This document shows positions 53,838-61,810 of a stretch of 64,000 nt of DNA, in pieces (the stretch's first letter is position 1; every line of letters begins with the position of its first letter). A program made the position numbers and the translations under genes. Under the pieces are notes generated by a model. It was not told the origin of the DNA and ran no database searches. It saw nothing but the letters and a program-made list of their open reading frames with translations. The stretch spans positions 3,162,001-3,226,000 of the forward strand of contig NZ_BLAV01000001.1 in NCBI RefSeq assembly GCF_009617875.1, in the 5' to 3' direction. This DNA comes from Prolixibacter sp. NT017 (GTDB lineage: Bacteria; Bacteroidota; Bacteroidia; Bacteroidales; Prolixibacteraceae).

Positions 53838-54292
53838 GTTATTATGATTTAACTTAACATAAAGCCCTGATTTCCCACTGAGTATAGATTTTGGGAAAGT
53901 GGCACATTAAAATTTCCTTATTGATTTATTGGAAGAAGAAAAAGGGACTTGTTTAGTAAAACGAATATCGAATTTTCTGCAATTATAAGTAAATGCTTTA
54001 AATTCACAAAGGTTCACGCAGTTTTTTTCAATTATGCGCTATTATTCATCCATTTAAAAAAGTTTACTTCTTCGCACATGCTCTTAAACAGCAAAACAGG
54101 AAGCCAACGATTACGTTATAAGTTAAGAAATAAATTACAATATGAATGACAATCTTTGATGAAAATCATTTTTTTGTATAAATTCACGTTCAATAACTTT
54201 AAACATCAACCATTATAACCCTTAGGCTTAATTGCCGTATATTCTAAAAAAACCAAAACTGAAATTGTTTCGTCAAAGTCTTACATTCACCT
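53838..54292. other. Intergenic region between divergent rho and rpoD
   Basis: About 455 A/T-rich nucleotides that should hold both promoters. For rpoD, TTTG at 54173-54176 and TAACTTTA at 54194-54201 resemble a promoter with one mismatch and a 17-nt spacer. I see no clear -7 box for rho and no RNA family. Confidence 0.45.
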
Positions 54293-55162
54293 ATGAGGCA
54301 GCTAAAAATAACAAAACAAGTAACCAACCGCGAAGCGTTATCGCTCGATAAGTACCTCCACGAGATAGGCAAGGTAGAATTACTAACAGCCGAAGAAGAA
54401 GTAACCCTGGCTAAACGTATCAAAAAAGGTGACCGAAAAGCACTGGAAAGACTCGTGAATGCCAACCTCCGATTCGTCGTTTCAGTATCTAAACAATACC
54501 AAAATCAGGGACTAAGCCTCCCCGATTTAATTAACGAAGGAAACCTCGGACTCATCAAAGCTGCACAACGTTTTGATGAAACCAGGGGATTTAAATTCAT
54601 CTCCTATGCCGTTTGGTGGATACGCCAATCTATCCTTCAGGCATTAGCCGAACAGTCGCGAATTGTGCGCCTGCCGCTGAACAAGATCGGTTCGATTAAC
54701 AAGATTAACAAAACATTTGCTCAGCTCGAGCAAGAGTTTCAACGTGAACCATCGCCCGAAGAAGTAGCTAAAATTCTCGATTTACATCCCAAAGTTGTGG
54801 AAGATTCCATGAATGCCAGCAGCCATCATGTATCGATGGACGCTCCGCTGAAAGAGGATGAAGATACCGGCAATAATCTTTACGACATCATGTTCAGCCA
54901 GGACTCACCAAGTCCGGACAACAAGCTTGTCAGCGAATCGCTGCGCGAAGAGATTGAGCGTTCGCTGGCGACATTGGGTGAACGCGAAGCAGAGGTGCTC
55001 CGTTACTATTTTGGCTTGAACGGATACCGTCCGCACACGCTGGAAGAGATTGGACAGGAGTTCGATTTAACACGTGAGCGGGTAAGGCAAATCAAGGAAA
55101 AAGCCATTAAGAAATTGAAGAATCAGTACCGAAACCGGTTACTGAAATCCTATCTGGGGTAA
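54293..55162 (+). CDS. rpoD: Primary RNA polymerase sigma factor (short Bacteroidota RpoD/SigA)
   Basis: A 289-aa sigma-70 of the short type used by Bacteroidota as the housekeeping factor. It lacks the long region 1.1 and non-conserved region of E. coli RpoD. Region 1.2/2 spans about residues 15-130 ([62 protein letters not shown]). Region 3 lies at about 135-205 and region 4 at about 220-285 ([29 protein letters not shown]). It recognises the TTTG/TAnnTTTG promoters seen in this window. It ends at a strong terminator. Confidence 0.95.
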   Translation: MRQLKITKQVTNREALSLDKYLHEIGKVELLTAEEEVTLAKRIKKGDRKALERLVNANLRFVVSVSKQYQNQGLSLPDLINEGNLGLIKAAQRFDETRGFKFISYAVWWIRQSILQALAEQSRIVRLPLNKIGSINKINKTFAQLEQEFQREPSPEEVAKILDLHPKVVEDSMNASSHHVSMDAPLKEDEDTGNNLYDIMFSQDSPSPDNKLVSESLREEIERSLATLGEREAEVLRYYFGLNGYRPHTLEEIGQEFDLTRERVRQIKEKAIKKLKNQYRNRLLKSYLG

Positions 55163-55177
55163 CCCGAAAATATGTTG

Positions 55178-55202
55178 AAAGCCGGTACTTACCGGCTTTT
55201 TT
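55178..55202 (+). terminator. Terminator after rpoD
   Basis: AAAGCCGG(TA) / (TA)CCGGCTTT stem with a T tract, 15 nt past the rpoD stop. It lies inside an open frame that leads into rpe, and so argues against the longer rpe start at 55172. Confidence 0.88.
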
Positions 55203-55222
55203 ATTTCCCTGCAGATTTCAAC

Positions 55223-55230
55223 TATATTTG
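55223..55230 (+). promoter_or_regulatory. rpe promoter -7 element
   Basis: TATATTTG matches TAnnTTTG exactly and lies 95 nt before the rpe ATG at 55325, after the rpoD terminator. Confidence 0.55.
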
Positions 55231-55324
55231 TGATGCTTCCGAATTGCTCGTTGGCTCTTCAACGTCAGCGAACAATCGTGCAAAAAAACCGTTAGCTACC
55301 ATAGAAATTATCATTGAAAACTAC

Positions 55325-55975
55325 ATGGAAAAACTGATAGCACCTTCCATTTTGGCTTCCGATTTCACCCGTCTGGGAAAAGAAATTGAAATGTTGAACC
55401 AAAGCGACGCCGACTACATTCATTGCGATGTAATGGATGGTGTTTTTGTGCCCAATATCTCTTTCGGAATTCCCGTTATCGGGCAGGTTAACCAAATTGC
55501 CCAAAAGCCTCTGGATGTTCACTTGATGATTGTCGACCCTGACCGGTACATCAGCGCATTTAAAAAAGCAGGCGCCGATATCCTTACGGTTCATTACGAA
55601 GCGTGCACACACCTGCACCGGACCGTTCAGGCCATTAAGAACGAAGGAATGCGGGCCAGTGTTTGCCTGAATCCGCACACGCCGGTTCATTTGTTGGAAG
55701 ACATTGTCCACGAACTCGACATGGTTCTGTTGATGTCGGTAAATCCGGGGTTCGGTGGACAAAAATTCATTGAACACACCTACCATAAAGTGGCGGAACT
55801 GCGGCAACTGATCGAAAAAAGGAACGCCGATACGTTGATTGAAGTAGACGGTGGAGTGAACTACGAAACCGGTAAGAAGCTATTCGAAGCAGGTGCCAAC
55901 GTATTGGTGGCCGGAAGCTTTGTTTTTGGTTCCGACAATCCGGCGGAAACCATTCACAACCTGAAAAAATTATAG
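55325..55975 (+). CDS. rpe: Ribulose-phosphate 3-epimerase
   Basis: A 216-aa TIM-barrel enzyme that converts ribulose-5-phosphate to xylulose-5-phosphate in the pentose phosphate pathway. The ATG at 55325 is chosen because the family starts at IAPSILASDF and because the rpoD terminator and a -7 box lie upstream of it. Metal-binding and catalytic motifs HCDVMDGVFVPN, DVHLMI, VNPGFGGQKFI and VDGGVN are all present. It is monocistronic between rpoD and ssrA. Confidence 0.95.
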   Translation: MEKLIAPSILASDFTRLGKEIEMLNQSDADYIHCDVMDGVFVPNISFGIPVIGQVNQIAQKPLDVHLMIVDPDRYISAFKKAGADILTVHYEACTHLHRTVQAIKNEGMRASVCLNPHTPVHLLEDIVHELDMVLLMSVNPGFGGQKFIEHTYHKVAELRQLIEKRNADTLIEVDGGVNYETGKKLFEAGANVLVAGSFVFGSDNPAETIHNLKKL

Positions 55976-56009
55976 GCCGGATTTCCTTTTTCTTTTCACG
56001 CGAACAAGG

Positions 56010-56039
56010 TTGACATCTGTGTAATATTTTGTAATTTTG
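56010..56039 (+). promoter_or_regulatory. ssrA promoter
   Basis: TTG at 56010-56012, a 19-nt spacer and TAATTTTG at 56032-56039 fit the Bacteroidota consensus. Transcription would begin near 56046, a few nucleotides before the mature 5' end. Confidence 0.75.
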
Positions 56040-56052
56040 TGTCCCGCATCTC

Positions 56053-56446
56053 GGGGCTGACTGGTTTTGACAGCGGGATGAAGAGGTGCGTAAGCATGCC
56101 GAGCATTGGAGGTTGGCTCGTAAATATCAATTTCCACACTCTTAATTGGCGAAAACAATTACGCTCTCGCAGCCTAATCGAAGCATAGTAGATAGGCATT
56201 TTCCGGCATAAGATGCCGGAACGAGACATCTCCCGGGTGCTAAAGTCCTGAGGCGGCCCGAACCGGAGGTGCAGAAAAATCGGGAATAGTGGGTGGCTCG
56301 CTCCGCGCTACCTGCGAAATTAAAGGAGCTAAGGTGCCGGTTGGTGGCTTTGATCCTGCCGACACTCGAAAATCAAGTCAAAGCTAAGCATGTAGAAAGC
56401 GTATTGCTTCCTCGTTTGGACCGGGGTTCGATTCCCCGCAGCTCCA
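56053..56446 (+). ncRNA. ssrA: Transfer-messenger RNA (tmRNA)
   Basis: A one-piece tmRNA of about 394 nt. The ends form a tRNA-Ala-like acceptor (GGGGCTG with CAGCTCC) and the T arm is GGTTCGATTCC. The tag frame at 56148-56177 reads GGC GAA AAC AAT TAC GCT CTC GCA GCC TAA, giving GENNYALAA, the tag typical of Bacteroidota. It frees stalled ribosomes with SmpB. CCA is not encoded (ACGA follows). The pseudoknot region after the tag is present by position. Confidence 0.96.
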
Positions 56447-56458
56447 CGAACAATTAAC

Positions 56459-56489
56459 CGGGTATCCCGATTGGGGTACCTCTTTTTTT
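56459..56489 (+). terminator. Terminator after ssrA
   Basis: GGTATCCC / GGGGTACC stem (with a G-T pair) and a GATT loop, followed by TCTTTTTTT. Confidence 0.75.
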
Positions 56490-56503
56490 GCCCTGTTTTT
56501 CGA

Positions 56504-57688
56504 TTATCTTATTTTCTGTTCCAGCTCCATTTCCGATTTTCCCCGGTAACGGGGAGCCACATATCCGCCTTTGATGCCTTCCGGCGAAAGGACTACCTGC
56601 CACAGCTGGTTACTGCGAGCCCGAAAAGCTCCGGCACACATTAACAGGTAGTAGCGCCACATCCGGTAAAAACGTTCATCGTAATGTTCTTTTAACAGCG
56701 GCCAGCCTTTTTCAAAATTGTGATACCACGCCAGCAAGGTTTTATCGTAATCGACTCCGAAATTGTGCCAGTCCTCCATCACAAACAGATCTTCTGCTGA
56801 CGCAGTTATTTGCCTGGGTGATGGCAACATGGAATTCGGGAAAATATATTTGGCAATCCAGGGATCGTTCCGGGTTACCGAGCTGTTTCCGCCAATGGTG
56901 TGCAACAGGAACAATCCCTCCGGCTTGAGCAGTTCCCGCACCTTTTTCATGTAAGTCCGGTAATTCTTGTAGCCCACATGTTCGAACATCCCGATAGAAA
57001 AAATCCGATCGAATTTTTCATTCATATCGCGGTAATCCTGTAGCCGGATGTCCACCGGCAAGCCGCGACAATATTCCCGGGCAAAATTGGCCTGCTGTTC
57101 TGAAACCGTGATTCCGACCACCTCAACACTATACCGTTCGGCAGCAAAACGGGCGGCACCTCCCCAACCGCAACCGATGTCCAGCACCTTCATGCCCGGT
57201 TTCAATTGCAGCTTCCGGCAAACCAAATCGAGTTTGGCTTCCTGGGCCTCATCCACCGACGAAGCATCGGCCCAATAGCCACAACTGTATATCATGCGCT
57301 CATCCAACATGATTCGGAACAGATCGTTCCCCGTATCGTAGTGACGCTTGCCAATCTGAAAGGCCCGCGAAGGCTTTTGCAAATTGAATATCCGTGCCAC
57401 CAGGGCATCCCACCACCAGTCCCGTGCTTTGATTTTCTCATCGAGGCGGGCACGTAACAACCGTTCAAACAGTTCGCCCAATGCTTCACAGTCCCACCAA
57501 CCGTCCATATAAGCCTCACCGGCTGCGAGCGAACCACCAGCCAAAATCCGGCGGTACAAACGCTCATCATGTACCTGCATATCCCACCTGCGACTGCCGT
57601 TTAACTTCACATCAGCCGTTTGCAATAATTCATTTAACTTTTCCTGAAATCCTCTCCTTGCCATAGGCGTTCTCCATCTTTCGTTCAA
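56504..57688 (-). CDS. cfa: Cyclopropane-fatty-acyl-phospholipid synthase
   Basis: A 394-aa SAM-dependent methyltransferase that adds a methylene bridge to unsaturated fatty acids of membrane lipids. The N-terminal lipid-binding domain (about 1-120) ends in YDTGNDLFRIMLDERMIYSCGYW. The SAM site is VLDIGCGWGGAARFAAERY (about 168-186), and FDRIFSIGMFEHVGYKNY and the C-terminal ARNDQLWQ-like SNQLWQVVLSP match Cfa. An alternative start, MARRGFQEKL, lies 8 codons in. It is a single gene convergent with ssrA. Confidence 0.92.
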   Translation of the reverse strand: MNERWRTPMARRGFQEKLNELLQTADVKLNGSRRWDMQVHDERLYRRILAGGSLAAGEAYMDGWWDCEALGELFERLLRARLDEKIKARDWWWDALVARIFNLQKPSRAFQIGKRHYDTGNDLFRIMLDERMIYSCGYWADASSVDEAQEAKLDLVCRKLQLKPGMKVLDIGCGWGGAARFAAERYSVEVVGITVSEQQANFAREYCRGLPVDIRLQDYRDMNEKFDRIFSIGMFEHVGYKNYRTYMKKVRELLKPEGLFLLHTIGGNSSVTRNDPWIAKYIFPNSMLPSPRQITASAEDLFVMEDWHNFGVDYDKTLLAWYHNFEKGWPLLKEHYDERFYRMWRYYLLMCAGAFRARSNQLWQVVLSPEGIKGGYVAPRYRGKSEMELEQKIR

Positions 57689-57723
57689 AACTGTTTCAGT
57701 CTATCAAAAAAAAAAGAAATGGT

Positions 57724-58086
57724 TTAACAGGTGGTATGAAACATACCACAGGCCGGTTTGTCGTATTTATTCCAATACTTTATGGCTTCCGGTGTAGGTA
57801 ACACGATAAGCAAACAACCTTTATCACTCAGAAAACGAATGGCATCCTCCGAAAAGGTCACCTGATCGTATTGCCCTGAACCGACCACCATCCGTTCGGC
57901 TCCTTCCTCATAAATTTCGCGGGCTTCTTCGAGCGATATCCGGTGCGAAGTTCCGTATTTCTCTTTCGATAGCTTCTTTTTCCGCTTCTCGATAGTTCCG
58001 TCGAGGCGGATGACCACATCATGTTCGTAACGTTGTCCGTTAATAGCGATGCAGCCAAATTCGGTGTAGTCAATAACAGGCTTCAT
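57724..58086 (-). CDS. Mth938-domain (DUF498-like) protein
   Basis: A 120-aa protein with the Mth938 fold: an N-terminal strand pair (FGCIAINGQRYEHDVVIRLDG), the ERMVVGSGQYDQVTFSEDA motif (about 64-82) and the late LPTPEAIKYWN. The family occurs in all domains of life and has no firm function in bacteria. It lies between cfa and a PP2C-type phosphatase on the same strand, with gaps of 35 and 88 nt. Confidence 0.85.
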   Translation of the reverse strand: MKPVIDYTEFGCIAINGQRYEHDVVIRLDGTIEKRKKKLSKEKYGTSHRISLEEAREIYEEGAERMVVGSGQYDQVTFSEDAIRFLSDKGCLLIVLPTPEAIKYWNKYDKPACGMFHTTC

Positions 58087-58174
58087 TTCAGGTTGTAATT
58101 TTCGTTTGAATCACTGTCAATGCGGTCTGTTGCATCAGGGGCATGCCGTTTTTTTTTGATTCCGGCTTCAGCTT

Positions 58175-58870
58175 CTATCCTATTCTTATTAGAATATATG
58201 AGGCGTCATCGCTGTTCTTTCCTTCCACTAAGCGATGCAATTCTTCCTTTGTTTTTTCCAACTCCGGTAACTTCAGTGCATGGTAAAAAGCTTCACGGTT
58301 TTGCTCCATCACTCCGTAAAAGCCATCGGAACAGAGCAGGAACTGTTTGTCATATGCAACCTCTTCAGGTCTGAAGTCTTCTGCCGACAAATAATCATGC
58401 CCTACCCAGCGGGTAAGTATATTGGGCATTTCCGGGACATTATCGTCTTCAGTCAGGCTTACCATATTTTTCTTGCGGAAAGCATAAACGCGCGAATCTC
58501 CGATGCTAACCATCCCGGGCAGATGCGTTCCATTGGGAATAAAAAGAACCGAGATCGTCGTGCTGCCGGCAATAAATGTTTTGCGACAATGCAGGTAAGC
58601 CAGGTAAAGTAACTGTCCCAAGCCTTCCTTTTCATTATCGAGCCATTCATGGTGGTGCCCGTCCAGAAACTCCATAAATGTTTCGATATAGCGATAACTC
58701 TCCGGGTAGGAACTAACACCATCGAAAATCACAAACATTTGGTATCCCGGTTCGTCCAGCACATATACACGATCCTGATTCCGTTCGCGCTGTTTCCCCT
58801 TTACCGAGCCGGAGATGTATAAAAGCTTTCTTTCTCTGTCCAAACTTTTATGTTTTACTGACTTTCCCAT
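58175..58870 (-). CDS. PP2C-family protein phosphatase-like protein
   Basis: A 231-aa compact PP2C. It starts with GKQRERNQDRVYVLDE, then FVIFDGVSS (metal-binding D-G), ISIGDSRVYAFRK, LLCSDGFYGVME, and ends SDDASYILIRIG. These are the metal-ligand Asp positions of PPM phosphatases, so it is probably active on Ser/Thr-phosphates. No kinase gene lies beside it. It is the first gene of a loose minus-strand group with the Mth938 protein and cfa. Confidence 0.85.
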   Translation of the reverse strand: MGKSVKHKSLDRERKLLYISGSVKGKQRERNQDRVYVLDEPGYQMFVIFDGVSSYPESYRYIETFMEFLDGHHHEWLDNEKEGLGQLLYLAYLHCRKTFIAGSTTISVLFIPNGTHLPGMVSIGDSRVYAFRKKNMVSLTEDDNVPEMPNILTRWVGHDYLSAEDFRPEEVAYDKQFLLCSDGFYGVMEQNREAFYHALKLPELEKTKEELHRLVEGKNSDDASYILIRIG

Positions 58871-59072
58871 TAGTACAAGTTACGGAGGCTTGGGGATACG
58901 ACGCAACTCTGCCAGCCTGAAACTTCAATGATTTAATGTCATTTAACAGCATAAAAAATTTAATTAGTACCGATACACGATTCAATTTTTCCACCTAAAT
59001 TTGATGAAGCCGGCCAGACAGATTATCACGGAACACCGGCAGATGATACCATCAACTATTATTCAAGCATTT

Positions 59073-59080
59073 TAATTTTG
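59073..59080 (+). promoter_or_regulatory. -7 element directly before a 37-aa ORF
   Basis: TAATTTTG matches TAnnTTTG. The ATG of the small ORF lies 8 nt downstream (59088), so the transcript would be leaderless or nearly so. No -33 TTTG is visible. Confidence 0.4.
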
Positions 59081-59087
59081 GATAACC

Positions 59088-59201
59088 ATGGTAAAAGAAA
59101 AAGCTCCGGACAAAAACCGCCTTTCCAGGAAAGAACCGGAAATGAACCTAAAGGAAAAACGCAGGGCGAAAAAGGCCAAACGCGAGAAGAAGGATTTTTA
59201 A
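59088..59201 (+). CDS. Small Lys/Arg-rich protein (37 aa)
   Basis: A short frame reads MVKEKAPDKNRLSRKEPEM, then NLKEKRRAKKAKREKKDF and a stop. Sixteen of 37 residues are Lys or Arg, giving a very basic, probably helical or RNA-binding tail. A -7 box sits just upstream and a strong hairpin just downstream (59247-59277), so it forms a complete small transcription unit. I do not recognise it. Codon use (AAA and AAG for Lys, CGC for Arg) is like the neighbours. Confidence 0.5.
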   Translation: MVKEKAPDKNRLSRKEPEMNLKEKRRAKKAKREKKDF

Positions 59202-59246
59202 CCGCTTTTATCAGCCGGTTCTCCACCGGTTGAACCAACAAAAAAC

Positions 59247-59277
59247 CGCCCCGGGTCCTTTTCGATGCCGGGGCGGT
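59247..59277. terminator. Strong hairpin after the 37-aa ORF
   Basis: CCGCCCCGG / CCGGGGCGG stem with a 13-nt loop, preceded by an A tract on plus (59238-59246), so it looks best as a minus-strand terminator but could serve both directions. Confidence 0.65.
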
Positions 59278-59360
59278 GTACATAGAACAATCACTCTAAA
59301 GTCAACCTGTTATTTAATTGATTTTTTAGGTCGCAGTCAGCCTCTCGGCCTACTGCCTAG

Positions 59361-60098
59361 TTATTCTTCCGGCGGCTCCGGCGTGTCCGAACCGTCTGAA
59401 TCCTCGCGGGAAGAACGGGCACGGGCTACGGCCATTACCTGGGCAGCCATTTCGTCTAAGGTTGTTTTCAGGGTTATCCACTTGCTTTCGCCCGTGAAAT
59501 CAGCCAGCGAATCGATAAACGCAAATGTCTTATCCAGCACAGCCTCCATCTCCTTACGGATCAAATAGGCAGCGCCGGTATCGTCCTGCGCTTCTGTTTC
59601 GGTCTTTTCACTCATCACTTGTGCAAATTCCCGCTGGGCAGTCTTCAGGGCATCCACCATAACGGCAGCGCCGATAGCAGTTTGCGCCTGAACATTGTTC
59701 TCTTCAGCCAGTTCGGTTAGCATACTGCCTAAAATGGTGCTCTCCTTTGTGTAGCCCGACCGGTGTGCCGACCAGTCGTGACGGCGAATCAATTCGAGTA
59801 AACGGGCAGCTGGTTCGCGGTATTCCGGCACATCGGTCCGGTGGCTACACGATACCAGGTAGTGCCGCAATGCCAGAAAACTATCATCGCGCTTGCGATC
59901 AGCATTCTCCAGCAGTTTAGTGTACGCGCTTTTGCGTTCTTTGAACAACGCTTTGTCAAAACGTTGAAATACGGGTTGAATGCGGGACAAGGCGGAGGCA
60001 ATTTCGGGATTTTCAGCCTCCAGGGGTTCTAATATACCAATCATCCGATGGCTTACATCGTAAACGTCGGTGGTCAGCAATAATGAAAATGAAATCAT
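59361..60098 (-). CDS. DUF6261-like helical protein
   Basis: A 245-aa all-helical protein that I place, by recognition of its general pattern, in the Bacteroidota DUF6261 family. It begins MISFSLLLTTDVYDVSHRMIG and has helices to residue 230 and an acidic Ser/Pro/Glu tail (SREDSDGSDTPEPPEE). No signal peptide or catalytic motif is visible, and function is unknown. Genes of this family are often scattered in accessory regions. Here it borders a 1.1-kb gene-free stretch with repeats. Confidence 0.65.
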   Translation of the reverse strand: MISFSLLLTTDVYDVSHRMIGILEPLEAENPEIASALSRIQPVFQRFDKALFKERKSAYTKLLENADRKRDDSFLALRHYLVSCSHRTDVPEYREPAARLLELIRRHDWSAHRSGYTKESTILGSMLTELAEENNVQAQTAIGAAVMVDALKTAQREFAQVMSEKTETEAQDDTGAAYLIRKEMEAVLDKTFAFIDSLADFTGESKWITLKTTLDEMAAQVMAVARARSSREDSDGSDTPEPPEE

Positions 60099-60426
60099 AA
60101 GTCAATAATTTTTGTGGTTTCCTAAAGGGTGATTGGTTATATAAATTATGATCATTTATTAAAAAACACAAACTTATTTGCCATGTTTTATAAACAATAG
60201 ATATTGATTTACAACGATATAATCCTGAAACAGGATAAAAGCGGGAAAACAGTATATATAATTCGCACCCTACTTATTAATTTGATAACCGGGCTTCCTC
60301 TTGTTCCATCCAACGAATTTTATCGCTATCCTTTTTCATCTGAGGTTGGCTATTCGGTTTCGCAACGGACACTTTGAGCGCCGAAGGATACGCCTGCAGA
60401 GTTGAGTGGTTTTGCCTGGCGGCAGA
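60099..60426. other. Gene-free left part of a 1.1-kb intergenic region
   Basis: The first 160 nt are very A/T-rich and could hold the promoter of the DUF6261-like gene. The G+C content rises sharply from about 60290. Several overlapping frames stay open on both strands but none has a recognisable protein. Confidence 0.5.
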
Positions 60427-60762
60427 AGATTAAACACACAAACTGCAGGAGGCCCGCCAGAGACGATAAGGGGTGCCTGCCAAACTGCAACCACCTCTTT
60501 GGAAGAAAAAGAAGGCGAACCCACCTTGCCAGAGCTTCCTGCGGAGACTGAAGAAGGCAAAAACACTTTGCGGGAGCTTCCTGCGGAGGCAGAAGAAGGC
60601 AAATACAAACTGCAGGAGAAATTTCCGGATGCCGGAGAAGGCGAAGCAACTTTGCCGGGGCTCCTTCCCTGTCACCCGGCGGTTACTGCAAAATGGCGGA
60701 AACATCTTGGGCGACGGAAGAACCTAAATGCACCTTGCAGGGGCTTCTTTTAAGCTGCCCTT
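60427..60762. repeat. Degenerate 42-nt tandem repeat array
   Basis: Four clear units begin with GAAGGC at 60511, 60553, 60595 and 60637, each exactly 42 nt apart. Weaker units align before (60427, 60469) and after (60679, 60721). Each unit contains a core like CTTTGCGGGAGCTTCCTGC. The region is richer in G+C than its flanks. Read on plus it would give 14-residue peptides such as GKNTLRELPAEAEE, but there is no sign of a true gene. Confidence 0.78.
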
Positions 60763-60805
60763 CCAGGGCGCCGGAGGTGTCGCCGTTATCCTTTCAACCC
60801 GGGGC

Positions 60806-60907
60806 GTTGCCACCGGGCTGAAATAAGCCGGACTTTCAGCCCGTTCTCATTTGTCATAAAAAAAGTGGCCATAGGTTAAATTAAGCCAGCCTTTCAGTCT
60901 GTACACA
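60806..60907. repeat. REP-like hairpin doublet
   Basis: A perfect 10-bp stem (CGGGCTGAAA at 60814-60823 with TTTCAGCCCG at 60834-60843) is part of a segment that recurs 59 nt downstream in decayed form (GTTGCC at 60806 and GTGGCC at 60865; AAGCCGGACTTTCAGCCCG and AAGCCAGCCTTTCAGTCTG). It looks like one intact and one eroded copy of a dispersed palindromic element. Confidence 0.55.
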
Positions 60908-61230
60908 GCAATATAGAAGCAAGCCATTCGATATGCGATATTCCCAGAACTCCCCTCAATCCCGAGGATTCGGAACAAAATTCTCAAAATCCCCCCAATT
61001 CCCAACCGTCCTTTCGATGGATTCCCAGTTGCCTCGAAACCAGTTTTTTTCGTAACTTAACCTAGCACTCAACGCAAACCAACTAACCAGCCCAAATACT
61101 CAAAACCATCCTTCAATCCCGGCGCGCGCAACATGTACTTTCCTTTTTCGTTCGCAGCCGGATGTAGCAGGCAGGTTCGCCTGAAAAGGAGCCGAACCCG
61201 ACAAGAAAGACATCAAAATTACCAATCAAT

Positions 61231-61238
61231 AAAGGAGG
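61231..61238 (+). promoter_or_regulatory. Strong Shine-Dalgarno sequence
   Basis: AAAGGAGG lies 7 nt before the ATG at 61246. Few genes in this window have such a site, as expected for Bacteroidota, so it stands out. Confidence 0.7.
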
Positions 61239-61245
61239 ATTCATC

Positions 61246-61728
61246 ATGCCTGCAAAAAAGTTAAAAGAGTACCTCGACAGCCACAACATCCATTACGAGA
61301 CCATCAGCCATTCCATGGCATTCAACGCCCAGCGGGTGGCCGCAACCACCCACATTCCCGGAAAGGAGATGGCCAAAACCGTAGTGGTAAAAATCGATGG
61401 CGAAATGTCAATGGCCGTGCTGCCCGCATCGTTTAAGATCGACCTCGACCAGCTGAAAATTGCCACAGGAGCCCACCTGGTTGAACTGGCTTCGGAAATG
61501 GAATTCAAAAGCCGTTTTCCCGACTGCGAACCGGGCGCTATGCCTCCGTTCGGCAATCTTTACGACATGCGCGTTTATGTAGCACACAGCCTTTCGGAAG
61601 ATAAAATGATTGCGTTCAATGCCGGAACGCACATCGAACTGATTCGGATGGCTTACCGCGATTTCGACCGGCTGGTACATCCCACCGTTTTGAAATTCTC
61701 GAAACGCCCGATGACCCATCATGCCTGA
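61246..61728 (+). CDS. YbaK/ProX-type aminoacyl-tRNA deacylase
   Basis: A 160-aa YbaK-fold protein. Motifs are the early HYETISHSMAFNAQRVAATTHIPGKEMAKTVVVK, where the Lys after GKEMAK aligns with the active-site Lys, then AVLPASFKIDLDQLK and the late FNAGTHIELIRM. Members remove mischarged amino acids from tRNA (Cys or Ala from tRNA-Pro). The exact tRNA cannot be read from sequence. It has a strong ribosome-binding site and its own terminator, so it is an independent gene next to the repeat region. Confidence 0.85.
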   Translation: MPAKKLKEYLDSHNIHYETISHSMAFNAQRVAATTHIPGKEMAKTVVVKIDGEMSMAVLPASFKIDLDQLKIATGAHLVELASEMEFKSRFPDCEPGAMPPFGNLYDMRVYVAHSLSEDKMIAFNAGTHIELIRMAYRDFDRLVHPTVLKFSKRPMTHHA

Positions 61729-61748
61729 CTTCGCTTTCCAAACACCCG

Positions 61749-61781
61749 AAAAAGCCCTGCCGTTTCCGACAGGGCTTTCGT
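61749..61781. terminator. Terminator between convergent YbaK-like and TPR genes
   Basis: GAAAAAGCCCTG(C) pairs with (G)CAGGGCTTTC around a short CGTTTCC-type loop, 20 nt after the deacylase stop. Confidence 0.85.
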
Positions 61782-61810
61782 TACTAAATTAACCACCAAC
61801 AGACAGCGAA

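Noticed and set aside
60406..60753. 115-codon plus-strand frame with 14-residue repeats
   Set aside because: The repeat keeps several frames open on both strands. There is no signal, no domain and the outer units are too decayed for a protein under selection.
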